From M3007 sp964621185 (GTDB lineage Bacteria; Bacteroidota; Bacteroidia; Chitinophagales; Saprospiraceae), in contig CAZULM010000017.1 in assembly GCA_964621185.1 (NCBI GenBank), positions 34,640 through 98,639 on the forward strand: DNA of 64,000 nucleotides, given 5' to 3'. Every line of letters starts with the position of its first letter. Within the stretch, counting starts at the first letter, position 1. This document shows positions 27,980-37,687 of this stretch, piece by piece. The notes beneath the pieces are model-generated. The model worked only from the letters and a program-made list of their open reading frames with translations, searched no databases and was not told where the DNA came from. The position numbers were made by a program, and so were the translations under genes.

Positions 27980-30900
27980 TCAGCTGCGCAAATCGCTGGG
28001 CAGGATGCCGAATTCCTCCTGAAAACAACGGGTGAAATAGGCGTGGTCTTTAAATCCGCAGTCCCAGGCGATGGTTTTGATCGGCTCATCGGTCTTTTGC
28101 AACATCGAATATCCCTTTTGCAGGCGGAAGGAGCGCAGGAAGTCTTCCACATTTTTACCGGTAAGCGCCACCAGTTTGCGGTACAGGGTTATCCGGGTCA
28201 TGTTCATCGCTTTGCTGAACTCCGGCACCCCGAATTCCGGTTCGCTGAAATTGTTTTCCAGCACCGCATACACTTCCCGGAAGAACGCATCTTCACGGCT
28301 GAATACCGGCGAGTCGATGGCGCTGGCCCAGCCGGGCGTGGCATAGCGCTCGCGCAAGGCTTGCCGAAGCTCGTGCAGTTTGCGCAACACCACCCTTAAT
28401 TCCCGCTCTTCAAAAGGTTTCGCCAGGTAAGCATCAGCGCCCAGCTCAAGCCCTTCGATCCTGGAACCGATGTCGGCCTTTGCGGTGAGCATGACGATGG
28501 GGATATGGCTGCTGCGCTTGTCGGTTTTCAAGGTGCGGCAAACCTCGAAGCCATCCACCTCCGGCATCATCACGTCGCTGATGATAAGGTCGGGGATCAG
28601 GCGGAAAGCCTCGTCCAGGCCTTTTCGGCCGTTCGGGGCCAGCTTGAGGTTGTAGTCTTTTGCCAGGAGCATGGACAAGTAGGAGACGACATCCTGGTTG
28701 TCTTCAATAATCAACAAGGTGGGCTTTGCTGCATCGGGCAACAGGGTCTCTTTTCTGTTCGGCAGTGCAGGGCTGACGGCAACTTGCTGCGTTTGCATAT
28801 CGGGCAATGCCTCGATTCTCGGGGCATTTTGGCGCAGCGGCAGCATAACTGTAAACTTTGCCCCGGAATGTGGCTGGTTTTCTACCTGGATGCTCCCGCC
28901 CAGCAGCTTCACCAATTCTTTGGTCAAGGCCAGGCCGATGCCTGTCCCTTCCGCCATGCGGGTGGCGCTGTCGTCGGCCTGGTAAAAGCGGTCGAAAATA
29001 TAGGGCAGGTCTTTCTTGGAGATGCCCGGGCCGGTATCGCTGACGGAAAAGACGAATTGTGCCGAGCTTTCGGCTGTTGTGGTGGCAGAAAGGCTTACCG
29101 TCCCATTTTGCGGGCTGAATTTTATCGCATTGGAAAGCAGGTTTGCTGTTATTTTTTGCAATTTATCGGGGTCAAAATCCATCCAGCACGCCTTTTGATC
29201 GGAGATAAAGTTGAGCGCTATCTGTTTTTGGTCGGCAAGGGAATGGAAGGACTCGAGCAGGTATTGCAGGAACAGGATAGCGTCGCCTTGAACCATGTTC
29301 AGGGGGATGGAACCGGATTCCAGCTTCGACAGGTCGAGCATTTGGTTCACTAAGAGCAATACTTGCCGGCCATTTCGGTGAATCATCTCCAGGTTCGCTT
29401 TCAGGTCGCCCTTGGCATTGCTTACAAGTTGTTCAGCCAGGCCAACAATAACGGTCAGGGGCGTGCGGAATTCGTGGGTGATGTTGGTGTAGAAGCGGGA
29501 CTTGAAGTTGTCGAGTTCTTGCAGGCGGGACGCTTCTGATTTGGCAAGCTGCCTGTTCAATTCGTAGTTTCGCAAAAGCACCAGGATGATTCCTGCTGCA
29601 ACGAGGTATAAAACATAAGCCACCCAGCTGCGGTACCAAGGCGGGCGAATGCGGAACTTATATTCAAACGGTTCGCTCCAAATCTGCGAGGCGCCCATTG
29701 CCCTCACCCGGAAGGTGTAGCTGCCCGGTGTTAGGTTGCGGTAATCAACGTAGGATTCGGATTGTGGGATGCTCCATGTTTTTTCCAGACCATCCATATA
29801 AAAGCTGTACACGATTTTATGGGGGGCCGACCAGTCGGTTGCCGAAAAATGGAAGGTTAAATGGTTTAAATCGTGGGGCAATGCCAACGTCTTGGGCAGG
29901 TTAAAAAAAGGCGATACGGCCTGTACGCCCCGCTTGATTTTCTTTGCAATGGGCAATTCCCGTTGATAGGCACTGTCGCCCAGTTTCGTGAAATCAACAA
30001 ACTGCTGCATAAGCTCAATGTTCACAAGGCGAACATTGGGGATGTCCGAGGGCAATGCGAAACGGTTCAAGTCCAGCTTCATCAGGCCCTTTTCAGAGCC
30101 GATCCACATATTGTTCTTTGGGTCAGGGCATATAGCTATCAATCTTTTGCCTTTTAAACCGTCCCGTTCGTCAAAGTTGAAAATCTTGAACTGCTTTTTG
30201 GCGCCTAAAGGATTATCCCCCTCCTGCAAAGCGTCCGGTTTTTTTACCAGCAAACTCAGCCCCTTATTTCTGGTTACCCATATTACCCCTTGGCGGTCTT
30301 CTGTTATGGAATAGACTATGTTGCTCCCAAGGCCATCACTTTCAGTATAGCGCACAAAATCATTTCCGTCAAAACATACGATACCATCCTCGACCGTTAG
30401 TATCCAAATATTTCCCCGGCTGTCTTCGAATATTTTTCGCAGCATAGAGCCGTCAGCCGCAGCGGTAATGGGTTCGCCAAAAATGTCCTGGATGCTGTAT
30501 TGTGTAAAGTTTCCGTCTTTGAATCGGATTATTCCTTCTATGCTGGTGCAAAACCAAATAGCGCCCTGTTTATCCTCAACAAGCGAATATATAGGAAAAC
30601 GAGAGGTAGAATCATTGATCGTGAAAGTGGAAAAACCTTTCCCATCAAAGCTTGCAGCACAATAATTTGTCCTAAACCATGGGTTACCCTTGCTGTCTTT
30701 TATCAGTGGCTTAAATAGCTTTGGAAGGCTATCTATTGAATAATGGGCAAATGTCTTGCCATTAAAACGGGTCACGCCACGACCGCCGTAATCAAACCAA
30801 AGATTGCCCGAATTGTCTTTGATTAAATTATTTATGGTATAACCTTTTAAACCTTCCTTTATATTAATGTAAGAATAACTATCACCATCATAGTGAATCA

Positions 30901-32362
30901 ATCCGCCAGCATGTGTACCGAGCCATAAATCATTGTGGGTGATCGGCAAAATATCAGATACCATCAGTTCGTATTCAAGGCCATTTTTTTTATCAAATGA
31001 GGTAAACCCGTTTATATTGATTCGGTTTGTCCCATATTGTGCTCCCGCCCAAATCCTTCCCTTCGAACCTAAATAAAGCCACATAAGCCTATTATGGGTC
31101 AGTCCTTCATTTTCTGTGAATCGTGTAAAGGTTTTACCATCGTAACAATGTAAGGCACTTTTGCTCATTATGCCCGGGTCTGAGGCCGCGATCCAAATCT
31201 TTCCATCCTCCGTTTGTACTATCCCATGCACTAGGCTACCCATCAACCCTTCTGTTTCTGCAAAATTGGAAAAACTGATGCCATCGAAGCGGCTGGCGCC
31301 ATTCCCGGTGCCAAACCAGATGTTGCCCTGGTCATCTTCTGTAATAGTAAAAATCAGGTTGCCGCTCAGGCCTTCTTGTTTGGTATAATGGGTAAAACTT
31401 TTTCCATCAAATTTGCAGGCCCCGCTATTAAAAGTACCTATCCAGATATTGCCATGTCTATCCTTTTTCATGGAAACAGCATCGTCGCTAATTAGCCCCT
31501 CTTTTTCGGTATATATTGTAAAATTTGACCCATCGAAACACAACAAGCCTCCGCCTTGGGTGGCAATCCATATTTTACCGCTATCATCTTCCTGGATACC
31601 CCTGATAAAATTCTTGCTCAAACCTTCTTTTTCGGTGTATTGAATAAAATTGGCGCCATCGTAACAAACAACTCCGTCTCTAAAATTCCCAAACCACATG
31701 CGCCCATGCTGATCCTCTGTTATATTTGTAACTCCCCTGAGCCCAAAGCCTTCTTTTCCAGTAAACAATTGCATGTTTTTACCATCGTAGCGAATTGCAC
31801 CAGCGCCAGTTCCAAACCACATATACCCGCGGCTGTCTTCAAAAACTGTATTAATTTCGTTTGACTTTTGCCCTACATCTATTTCCAGGTTCTGAATATC
31901 GATGATGGCGCCTTCCTTATACTTTGGCGGCAAGGCCGGAAACCATTTGGGTTGGCCGGCAGGAATTACTTTGCCTGTTGCCGGAACGACTTTGGGCATT
32001 GGCACCCCATTTTCTCCTGGCGTGATGACGGTGAGCTTATCAGGCAAGGGGATCACCTTGGGCTGACCGGCGGGGAACCTGTTGGGATGTGCAGAAACCT
32101 TCCTGGGTATCCCGCGCAAGGGCACGATTTCCGGCGGTGGCACACTGTCGATGGGGATATATTCGCCGATGGCCATGGGCGGCTTCGGGGGCATGGAGTC
32201 TGGTTTGGCATGCCCGGCCAGGGAGTCTCGGTGCTGAGTGGGAGGGGCATCCTTTGCGCCTTTTCCTACTTGGTTGCAGGCCAGGCAGAGCAGTGAAAAC
32301 ACCAAGCCCAGCCCCTCAAGGGGAAAGAAAAAACCTTGGCCGATTTGGGGAACACGTCTCAA
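27980..32362 (-). CDS. Hybrid two-component system (beta-propeller sensor/kinase/receiver/AraC)
   Basis: A 1460-residue one-protein two-component system. After a hydrophobic N-terminus with a possible lipobox (LLCLAC, Cys29) and a Pro-rich linker comes a double propeller of Reg_prop repeats (IWIGTFNSGACKFDGKSFTH and similar, about 170-740). Then follow Y_Y_Y (LTPGSYTFRVRAMG, about 800-870), a TM helix, HisKA (THEFRTPLTVIVG), HATPase (DTGPGI, GTGIGLAL), a receiver domain (PDLIISDVMMPEVDGFEV) and a C-terminal AraC HTH. HTCS proteins sense oligosaccharides and switch on polysaccharide-utilisation loci, but none lies next to it. The possible lipidation is odd for the family. Confidence 0.95.
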   Translation of the reverse strand: MRRVPQIGQGFFFPLEGLGLVFSLLCLACNQVGKGAKDAPPTQHRDSLAGHAKPDSMPPKPPMAIGEYIPIDSVPPPEIVPLRGIPRKVSAHPNRFPAGQPKVIPLPDKLTVITPGENGVPMPKVVPATGKVIPAGQPKWFPALPPKYKEGAIIDIQNLEIDVGQKSNEINTVFEDSRGYMWFGTGAGAIRYDGKNMQLFTGKEGFGLRGVTNITEDQHGRMWFGNFRDGVVCYDGANFIQYTEKEGLSKNFIRGIQEDDSGKIWIATQGGGLLCFDGSNFTIYTEKEGLISDDAVSMKKDRHGNIWIGTFNSGACKFDGKSFTHYTKQEGLSGNLIFTITEDDQGNIWFGTGNGASRFDGISFSNFAETEGLMGSLVHGIVQTEDGKIWIAASDPGIMSKSALHCYDGKTFTRFTENEGLTHNRLMWLYLGSKGRIWAGAQYGTNRININGFTSFDKKNGLEYELMVSDILPITHNDLWLGTHAGGLIHYDGDSYSYINIKEGLKGYTINNLIKDNSGNLWFDYGGRGVTRFNGKTFAHYSIDSLPKLFKPLIKDSKGNPWFRTNYCAASFDGKGFSTFTINDSTSRFPIYSLVEDKQGAIWFCTSIEGIIRFKDGNFTQYSIQDIFGEPITAAADGSMLRKIFEDSRGNIWILTVEDGIVCFDGNDFVRYTESDGLGSNIVYSITEDRQGVIWVTRNKGLSLLVKKPDALQEGDNPLGAKKQFKIFNFDERDGLKGKRLIAICPDPKNNMWIGSEKGLMKLDLNRFALPSDIPNVRLVNIELMQQFVDFTKLGDSAYQRELPIAKKIKRGVQAVSPFFNLPKTLALPHDLNHLTFHFSATDWSAPHKIVYSFYMDGLEKTWSIPQSESYVDYRNLTPGSYTFRVRAMGASQIWSEPFEYKFRIRPPWYRSWVAYVLYLVAAGIILVLLRNYELNRQLAKSEASRLQELDNFKSRFYTNITHEFRTPLTVIVGLAEQLVSNAKGDLKANLEMIHRNGRQVLLLVNQMLDLSKLESGSIPLNMVQGDAILFLQYLLESFHSLADQKQIALNFISDQKACWMDFDPDKLQKITANLLSNAIKFSPQNGTVSLSATTTAESSAQFVFSVSDTGPGISKKDLPYIFDRFYQADDSATRMAEGTGIGLALTKELVKLLGGSIQVENQPHSGAKFTVMLPLRQNAPRIEALPDMQTQQVAVSPALPNRKETLLPDAAKPTLLIIEDNQDVVSYLSMLLAKDYNLKLAPNGRKGLDEAFRLIPDLIISDVMMPEVDGFEVCRTLKTDKRSSHIPIVMLTAKADIGSRIEGLELGADAYLAKPFEERELRVVLRKLHELRQALRERYATPGWASAIDSPVFSREDAFFREVYAVLENNFSEPEFGVPEFSKAMNMTRITLYRKLVALTGKNVEDFLRSFRLQKGYSMLQKTDEPIKTIAWDCGFKDHAYFTRCFQEEFGILPSDLRS

Positions 32363-32524
32363 TTTATACCAGGATTTGGTTGGAATTGATGGATTGATGG
32401 AAGCTTTACCCGCCGTAGGTTCCTGCCTTTGCTTTCATTTGCCATATTTATTTTGACCTTTAGCCAAAAACAAATATTTTATTTCAACGGCACAATGGTA
32501 CAACATTTTTTTGAAGCAAACTTC

Positions 32525-32841
32525 GAAAGGGGACACATTTTTGTATCATTTCTTCTTAGGAATTGTGCGAAGTCTTTACAATCAATGGTTAGCGCAGTTT
32601 TTTCACCTCAGAATTTCGCAGAGGGTTCACGGAGTTTTTTTTCACCACAGAGTTTCGCAGAGTTTCACAGAGGTTCCACAGAGTTTTTTTTCACCACTAA
32701 AAAATGCGGCGAAGCCGTTTTTACTCTGCGAAACCTCTGTGAAACTCTGCGAAACTCTGTGGTGAAAAAAACTCCGTGGTGAAAAAAAACTCCGTGGTGA
32801 AAAAACTCCGTGATCGGTACGAAAAAAATGTGTACCCTTTC
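32525..32841. repeat. Long inverted-repeat element with CACAGAG arrays
   Basis: The 668-bp spacer 32363-33030 has no gene. It holds an element bounded by inverted arms GAAAGGGGACACATTTTTGTA (32525-32545) and its near-complement (32817-32841). Inside are further inverted blocks built of TTTCGCAGAG, TTTCACAGAG and TTTTCACCACAGAG on the left and their complements on the right (CTCTGCGAAAC, CTCTGTGGTGAAAA), flanking a small core with TGCGGCGAAGCCG. It can fold into one long hairpin and looks like a non-autonomous element. Confidence 0.75.
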
Positions 32842-33030
32842 AAAAAGCAAACATTAAATATGACGAACTGATGCTGCTTTTTTCTCCACGCCTCGCCAAC
32901 CCGCCAATTCGCCCATTTTTCAGGCCTTAAAGACAATATTCTACCCCGTTGCTGCATTGTTCTACTACAATCTTTTCACCCTGCGGGCAGTCACGCCCCG
33001 GATTTCCAGCCCGCCCAAAACAAGATCACC

Positions 33031-34953
33031 ATGAAAACAACCAACTTTACCCGACTCCTGATTTTTGTTTTTGCCTGGGCCACCATCGGCGCCACCTGCA
33101 AAAAAACCATCGACGCCCCCAGCAACGCCGCGGTTTCCAAACTCTCCGCATCCGACATCGACAACCTTGTGGAGCAGGAAATGGTGCTCCAAAACATTGT
33201 CGGCATCGCTGTGGGCATAGTTGAAAATGGTGTTGTCACGCACACGCGCGCCTACGGCCATAAAAATGAGGCACGAACGCAGACTGTTTCCACGGGAACC
33301 GTCTTCCGCTGGGCATCCCTGTCGAAACCGTTGACCGCAGTGGCCGCTTTCCGTGCCATTGCCGATGGGCATTTCGGTTTGCACGACAAAGTGGTTGACC
33401 ATGTTTCGTACTGGCCTTCCAGCGGCGACAAGGACGATATTAAAGTCTCCCATTTGTTGAGCCACCGCAGCGGCATCGTCCACTATGGCAAAGATGCAGA
33501 CGACAAAACGCAATGCATCCCAAACGCCGTTGCCATCATCAGCAATGGCAACTTCAACGGAGCGGGCAGCGTTGCCCGGTTCAGCCATTGCGGCTTGCTT
33601 TTTACGCCAGGTACGGAGCATTGTTACAGTACATACGCCTATGATCTGCTGGGCGCGCTGATTGAAGAAGCCACCAATACGGACTACGTGGCTTATGTGA
33701 ACCAAAAAGTGAAAAATGTGGCTGGGCTGACCAGCCTCGATGCCTTCGCGAGCAGCCCGGGCGGCTTCGACCTTGATTGCAATTTGAAACGCGATTCAAA
33801 AAACGAGGGCAATACCAACATCAAAATCCCGGGCGGCGGCTGGAGCAGCAATGTGCGCGACCTCGCCCGCTTCATGCAAGGGGTGATTAACAATGAATTT
33901 ATCCCTACTTCTTACGCGCTTTGGCAGGATGTCACCTTTTCCAGCGACAACAGCAATTACATCTATGGCTTTAAAAAGAAAACCGTAAACGGTTCCAGTT
34001 ACATCTACCACGGCGGCGCCCATGACGACGTGCGCACCTACATGGGTTTCTTTCCCGGCGACGGCAATGGTGTTTGTGTCATGATGAATACCGGCGACAG
34101 CGGCGATGCCTACCGTGTTGGCGAAAAGCTGCTTAAGTTGATGGGCTACAATTTCAACCACTCCGACCTGCCTACCAACGACAATGACGGAAAAACCGGT
34201 TGTGGGGAAACGATGGTCTCTGTGTGGCGCAATACCGGCAAAGCCGCTGAAACCGTGGTGCGCAGGGGGCTCAAACACGACGACTTCCTGGCCGAGCGCA
34301 ACGCATTGCAGGACAAGGGCTGGCACCTGATCGATATGGAAACCTACCTCGACGGTGCGGTACGCAAATGGGACGGGATTTTTAAAAAAGGAGGAACGGG
34401 AACCTCTATTTGGCGCGGCTTCAAAACAAATGATTTTTATGACAAATGGGTAGCAGAAAACAATGCAGGAAGGCGGCTCATCGACCTGGAAACGTACAAG
34501 GACGGTACGGTGACGAAATGGGCAGGGCTGTTTCAAGCAAACAACAGCGGTAATTACGCCATGTTCAGGGATTTCAGCACCGACGATTTCGGCGACAAAT
34601 ACACAGAAATGAAAAATGCGGGCAAAAAGCTTGTCGATATAGAAACCTACCATATCGGCCTAAACCGGAAATGGGCCGGGGTCTGGCTCGGCACAGGCAC
34701 CTCGCTGCTCAACAGAGGCTATTCACAAGACGATTTCATTGCGCTTTGCCGCGACCGCGTTGATGCCGGATACCGCTTGATTGATGTAGAAACGTATGTT
34801 GACGGCGCCGTGCGCAAGTTTGCAGGTATTTGGGAGCCTGCCACCGAGGCAGAAGCCCGTTGGTTCAATGTCGACATGGGTACTTGGGTAAACGACAAAC
34901 ACAATGTGCTCATAAAGGATGGATATGAGTTGTTGGATTTGGAGAAGTATTGA
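33031..34953 (+). CDS. Beta-lactamase-fold serine hydrolase with tandem C-terminal repeats (polyglycine-hydrolase-like)
   Basis: A 640-residue secreted protein. The catalytic domain has the serine beta-lactamase/penicillin-binding signatures S96-x-x-K99 (SLSK), Y199-S-T and a late YHGGAH (HxG box). From about 400 to the end there are five copies of a repeat with consensus RLIDxETYxDGxVxKWAG, as in bacterial tandem repeat domain 1 (BTRD1). That pairing is the architecture of fungal and bacterial polyglycine hydrolases. Export is clear; lipidation at GATCKKT is possible but the lipobox is poor. Its stop overlaps the start of a broken membrane-protein remnant. Confidence 0.85.
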   Translation: MKTTNFTRLLIFVFAWATIGATCKKTIDAPSNAAVSKLSASDIDNLVEQEMVLQNIVGIAVGIVENGVVTHTRAYGHKNEARTQTVSTGTVFRWASLSKPLTAVAAFRAIADGHFGLHDKVVDHVSYWPSSGDKDDIKVSHLLSHRSGIVHYGKDADDKTQCIPNAVAIISNGNFNGAGSVARFSHCGLLFTPGTEHCYSTYAYDLLGALIEEATNTDYVAYVNQKVKNVAGLTSLDAFASSPGGFDLDCNLKRDSKNEGNTNIKIPGGGWSSNVRDLARFMQGVINNEFIPTSYALWQDVTFSSDNSNYIYGFKKKTVNGSSYIYHGGAHDDVRTYMGFFPGDGNGVCVMMNTGDSGDAYRVGEKLLKLMGYNFNHSDLPTNDNDGKTGCGETMVSVWRNTGKAAETVVRRGLKHDDFLAERNALQDKGWHLIDMETYLDGAVRKWDGIFKKGGTGTSIWRGFKTNDFYDKWVAENNAGRRLIDLETYKDGTVTKWAGLFQANNSGNYAMFRDFSTDDFGDKYTEMKNAGKKLVDIETYHIGLNRKWAGVWLGTGTSLLNRGYSQDDFIALCRDRVDAGYRLIDVETYVDGAVRKFAGIWEPATEAEARWFNVDMGTWVNDKHNVLIKDGYELLDLEKY

Positions 34954-35083
34954 CTTTATTCTTGGAATAATCGCAGTTTGTTTGACCATTTATCATTTGC
35001 TGCAAAGCAGAAAAGCTGGAGGCAGCATCGCATTTCACCTAAATGTTTTGGTTCGGTTGCTGCTGGTGTTTTTTCTTTTGTGA
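34952..35083 (+). pseudogene. Remnant of a paralogue of the small four-helix membrane protein
   Basis: The frame reads 43 codons from FILGIIAVCLTIYHLLQSRK to a TGA at 35081-35083. It matches the last 43 residues of the intact protein at 24323-24805 (YILGLAAIGSSVYYLVQSRK onward, including RKAG, SI.F and NVLVRLLLVF). No start codon or N-terminal half is present. The piece begins inside the stop codon of the serine hydrolase, which suggests a deletion or recombination joined the two. Confidence 0.8.
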
Positions 35084-35125
35084 TTGTAAAGCTGCTCCAG
35101 ATGAAAGCCGGAACCAGCGCGGGGT

Positions 35126-37588
35126 TCACTCTTCCCAACACCCAATTGGCTGCCCAGGAGGCAATTCCGGTTTGGGCGCCGTTTTGAAAGACTCCGGCTT
35201 CTCCCGGTACAGTCGAACCTGTTCGAGCATATAGGTCAAATTGGCTATTTCAGCAGCATCTTTCGCGCTGCTGAGCCTTTGCTTGAAATCTGCTTCCAAG
35301 TTATTGATTTCCACAAGCAAATGGCCTTTCACGGTTCCGGTTGCTACGTCTGAAGCGCATAAGCCCAGCAGTTTGCCCAGGTATATTTGCTGCACCATCT
35401 GCTGAAGCGCCGCCTGCATCGGCGAAGTGGCGACATCGCGAGCGAAGATCCCGGCGCGAAGTTGCGCCAACATTCCACCTACCGTCAATTTCGACAAAAC
35501 CCCGCGCGCGGTTTGCTCCGAAATCCGGTTCAGGCGTTCCGGCAACAACAACATATCCAGGGTCAGGCCCGCACTGCTGGCAGCTGCCTCAATTGGGTCG
35601 AAGTGCCCGCCCGTATTGCTCTTGAACATTTCCCGGTCCCGGTCAAAACCAATGGGTTGGGGCGGAATAAGCTGGATCACTGATTCTGGTAATGTCAAAA
35701 ACCCGGGTTGCAGGGTCTGCAACAAGGCATTGAAAGCCCGCTGCTGCTCGGCTTCCGGCACTGGTTCATTGGTGGGTTGCGCACCTCCCCGCAGCGCGTA
35801 AGCATAACGCACACCGCCAACAATTTTTGACACGGCTTCGGTTTGGTAGCGATGTGCCAGGTAGAGCGGCACCAGTACCCGCTCCAGATCGGCCATTACG
35901 CGGCCCTGGGGGATGCTTCTTTCTCCAAAACGTTGAAGCGCCGTTCTCCGGACTTCCATCAGCCTTTGCAACTCATCGATGGCATTTGAGCCTCCATCCC
36001 ACAGGTGTGCCTCTGGGTGCGCGGTGCTTGGCGCGCGTGCGCCATCATCGGAGATGTAATGCAAGCCAAGTTGGATGTTTTCACGTATGATTTTGTTCAG
36101 TTCAGCGTTTTCATCGGTTCCTTCCGGAAAATCCTGGTAGCCATACAAGATGCTGCGTTTGTCCCAGGCGCCAATTTTATCATCATAAGCTTTTGAAAAA
36201 TCGAGCTCGCCCGCAGGCGTGAGCGTGATGTAGGGGTGCGGGTAATCCATGACTGAGGCGCGGTTGTCGCCGCTGGCAGCGAAGTTGTGCGCCAGCCCGA
36301 GCGTGTGGCCAATTTCATGTGCAGACAGTTGGCGAAGGCGGGCCAGGGCCATTTGTTCGGCAATGGGGTCGGTACTTTGGTTGCCATCAAAGGGGGAACG
36401 CAGCCCCTGCGCGATGAGGTAATCCTGCCGCACCCGCAGGGAGCCGAGCGAAACGTGCCCTTTGATGATTTCGCCCGTGCGCGGGTCGCTCACTGCGTTG
36501 CCGTAACTCCAGCCCCGGGTGGAGCGGTGTACCCATTGGACGAGGTTGTAGCGCACATCCATGGGGTCGGCATCTGCGGGCAATTCTTTGACGATGAAGG
36601 CATTGCGGTAGCCTGCGGTTTCAAAAGCCTGGTTCCACCAGCGGGCGCCGTCGAACAGGGCCGACTTTACCGGTTCTGGCGCACCGGGGTCGATGTAGTA
36701 AACAATTGGTTTCACTGGATCGCTGATGGCGGCCTTGGGGTCTTTTTTTTCAAGCCGGTGGCGCACGATAAATCGCTGAACAATGGGCTCGCCGATGGGA
36801 GTGGCATAATCGGCCCAACTGACATCTAAAAAGCCGCTGCGGGGATCATAGCGGCGGGGTTTGTAGGCATTGTCTGGCAATTGGATGAAGGAATGGTGCT
36901 GGCGTACGGTGACAGCGGTTGGCGTGGGCGTGACTGAGCGGATATAGCCGCCAGTTGGTTTTCCGAGGAATGTCAGGGTAGCTTCCCACTCGGAATTGTT
37001 GGGGAAGTTCTTGGTGCGGTCCAGGAAAATGGCAGAACGACTCAAGTCTGGAGTATAAGCGCCTTGGTTACTGCGGGACAAAGCGCCGCTAACATCATGG
37101 GCATCCTGCATCAGGAACGGGGTAAAATCTACCAGGTAGCGATCTTTTTCAGTAGCGGCTATGGTAAATCCCCAGAGGACGGATTGGGCAAATGCTTGCT
37201 CCACAGACTGGCGTTCCTGGAGGTTTTCGGTGTTTGCGCGATAGGCCAGGTTGGGCTGGACGAGGAGGATTTTGTTGCCGCTGCGGATAAATTTCACCAC
37301 CCTTGAACCGCCTATCTGGCCGCGGTCGAGGCCGATGTCGTTGGACCCTACGCCGGCTGGCAAAGAGTTCACGTATAAAAATTCCGCGTCGAAGCGCGTG
37401 ATTTCAAGCCATATTTTCCCGGTTTTATCATCCCACCAAAAGGGGAAGAAACCCGGGTATGCGGTTGCGTTTTTGAGCAATTTTTCAATGGAATCAGTAT
37501 CCGGGACTGTCGCAGTGGGCGTTATAACCGGTTTGGTTTTGGAAGAACAAGCTGCCATGAACAGTAGCAGAATAAGGTATGTACGCAT
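35126..37588 (-). CDS. Zinc-dependent metalloprotease lipoprotein (DUF5117/DUF4953 family)
   Basis: An 820-residue lipoprotein (lipobox MAAC near residue 14) of the large Bacteroidota metalloprotease family with DUF5117-like N-terminal and DUF4953-like C-terminal parts. The metzincin signature AHEIGHTLGLAHNF places zinc ligands at H424, H428 and H434 and the catalytic Glu at 425, with the Met-turn SVMDYPH downstream. A conserved YYIDPGAPEPVKSALFDGA precedes the active site. It should act in the periplasm or at the outer membrane on peptides or proteins. It is divergent from the Rpn gene. Confidence 0.93.
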   Translation of the reverse strand: MRTYLILLLFMAACSSKTKPVITPTATVPDTDSIEKLLKNATAYPGFFPFWWDDKTGKIWLEITRFDAEFLYVNSLPAGVGSNDIGLDRGQIGGSRVVKFIRSGNKILLVQPNLAYRANTENLQERQSVEQAFAQSVLWGFTIAATEKDRYLVDFTPFLMQDAHDVSGALSRSNQGAYTPDLSRSAIFLDRTKNFPNNSEWEATLTFLGKPTGGYIRSVTPTPTAVTVRQHHSFIQLPDNAYKPRRYDPRSGFLDVSWADYATPIGEPIVQRFIVRHRLEKKDPKAAISDPVKPIVYYIDPGAPEPVKSALFDGARWWNQAFETAGYRNAFIVKELPADADPMDVRYNLVQWVHRSTRGWSYGNAVSDPRTGEIIKGHVSLGSLRVRQDYLIAQGLRSPFDGNQSTDPIAEQMALARLRQLSAHEIGHTLGLAHNFAASGDNRASVMDYPHPYITLTPAGELDFSKAYDDKIGAWDKRSILYGYQDFPEGTDENAELNKIIRENIQLGLHYISDDGARAPSTAHPEAHLWDGGSNAIDELQRLMEVRRTALQRFGERSIPQGRVMADLERVLVPLYLAHRYQTEAVSKIVGGVRYAYALRGGAQPTNEPVPEAEQQRAFNALLQTLQPGFLTLPESVIQLIPPQPIGFDRDREMFKSNTGGHFDPIEAAASSAGLTLDMLLLPERLNRISEQTARGVLSKLTVGGMLAQLRAGIFARDVATSPMQAALQQMVQQIYLGKLLGLCASDVATGTVKGHLLVEINNLEADFKQRLSSAKDAAEIANLTYMLEQVRLYREKPESFKTAPKPELPPGQPIGCWEE

Positions 37589-37660
37589 GGTATATTGAAA
37601 TGTGAGCAGTAAAGAAACGAATCCATTTTAAAACAATTAATTTTTAATTAAAACAAATTG

Positions 37661-37668
37661 TATATTTG
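37661..37668 (+). promoter_or_regulatory. -7 promoter element of the Rpn gene
   Basis: TATATTTG fits TAnnTTTG 20 bp before the ATG at 37688, which supports that start over the upstream ATG at 37658. Confidence 0.55.
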
Positions 37669-37687
37669 CGTTACAAAACCGCGACTC

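Noticed and set aside
27539..28399. 286-codon plus-strand frame upstream of and overlapping the hybrid sensor
   Set aside because: Its second half is antisense to the AraC/receiver part and the first half has no recognisable features.
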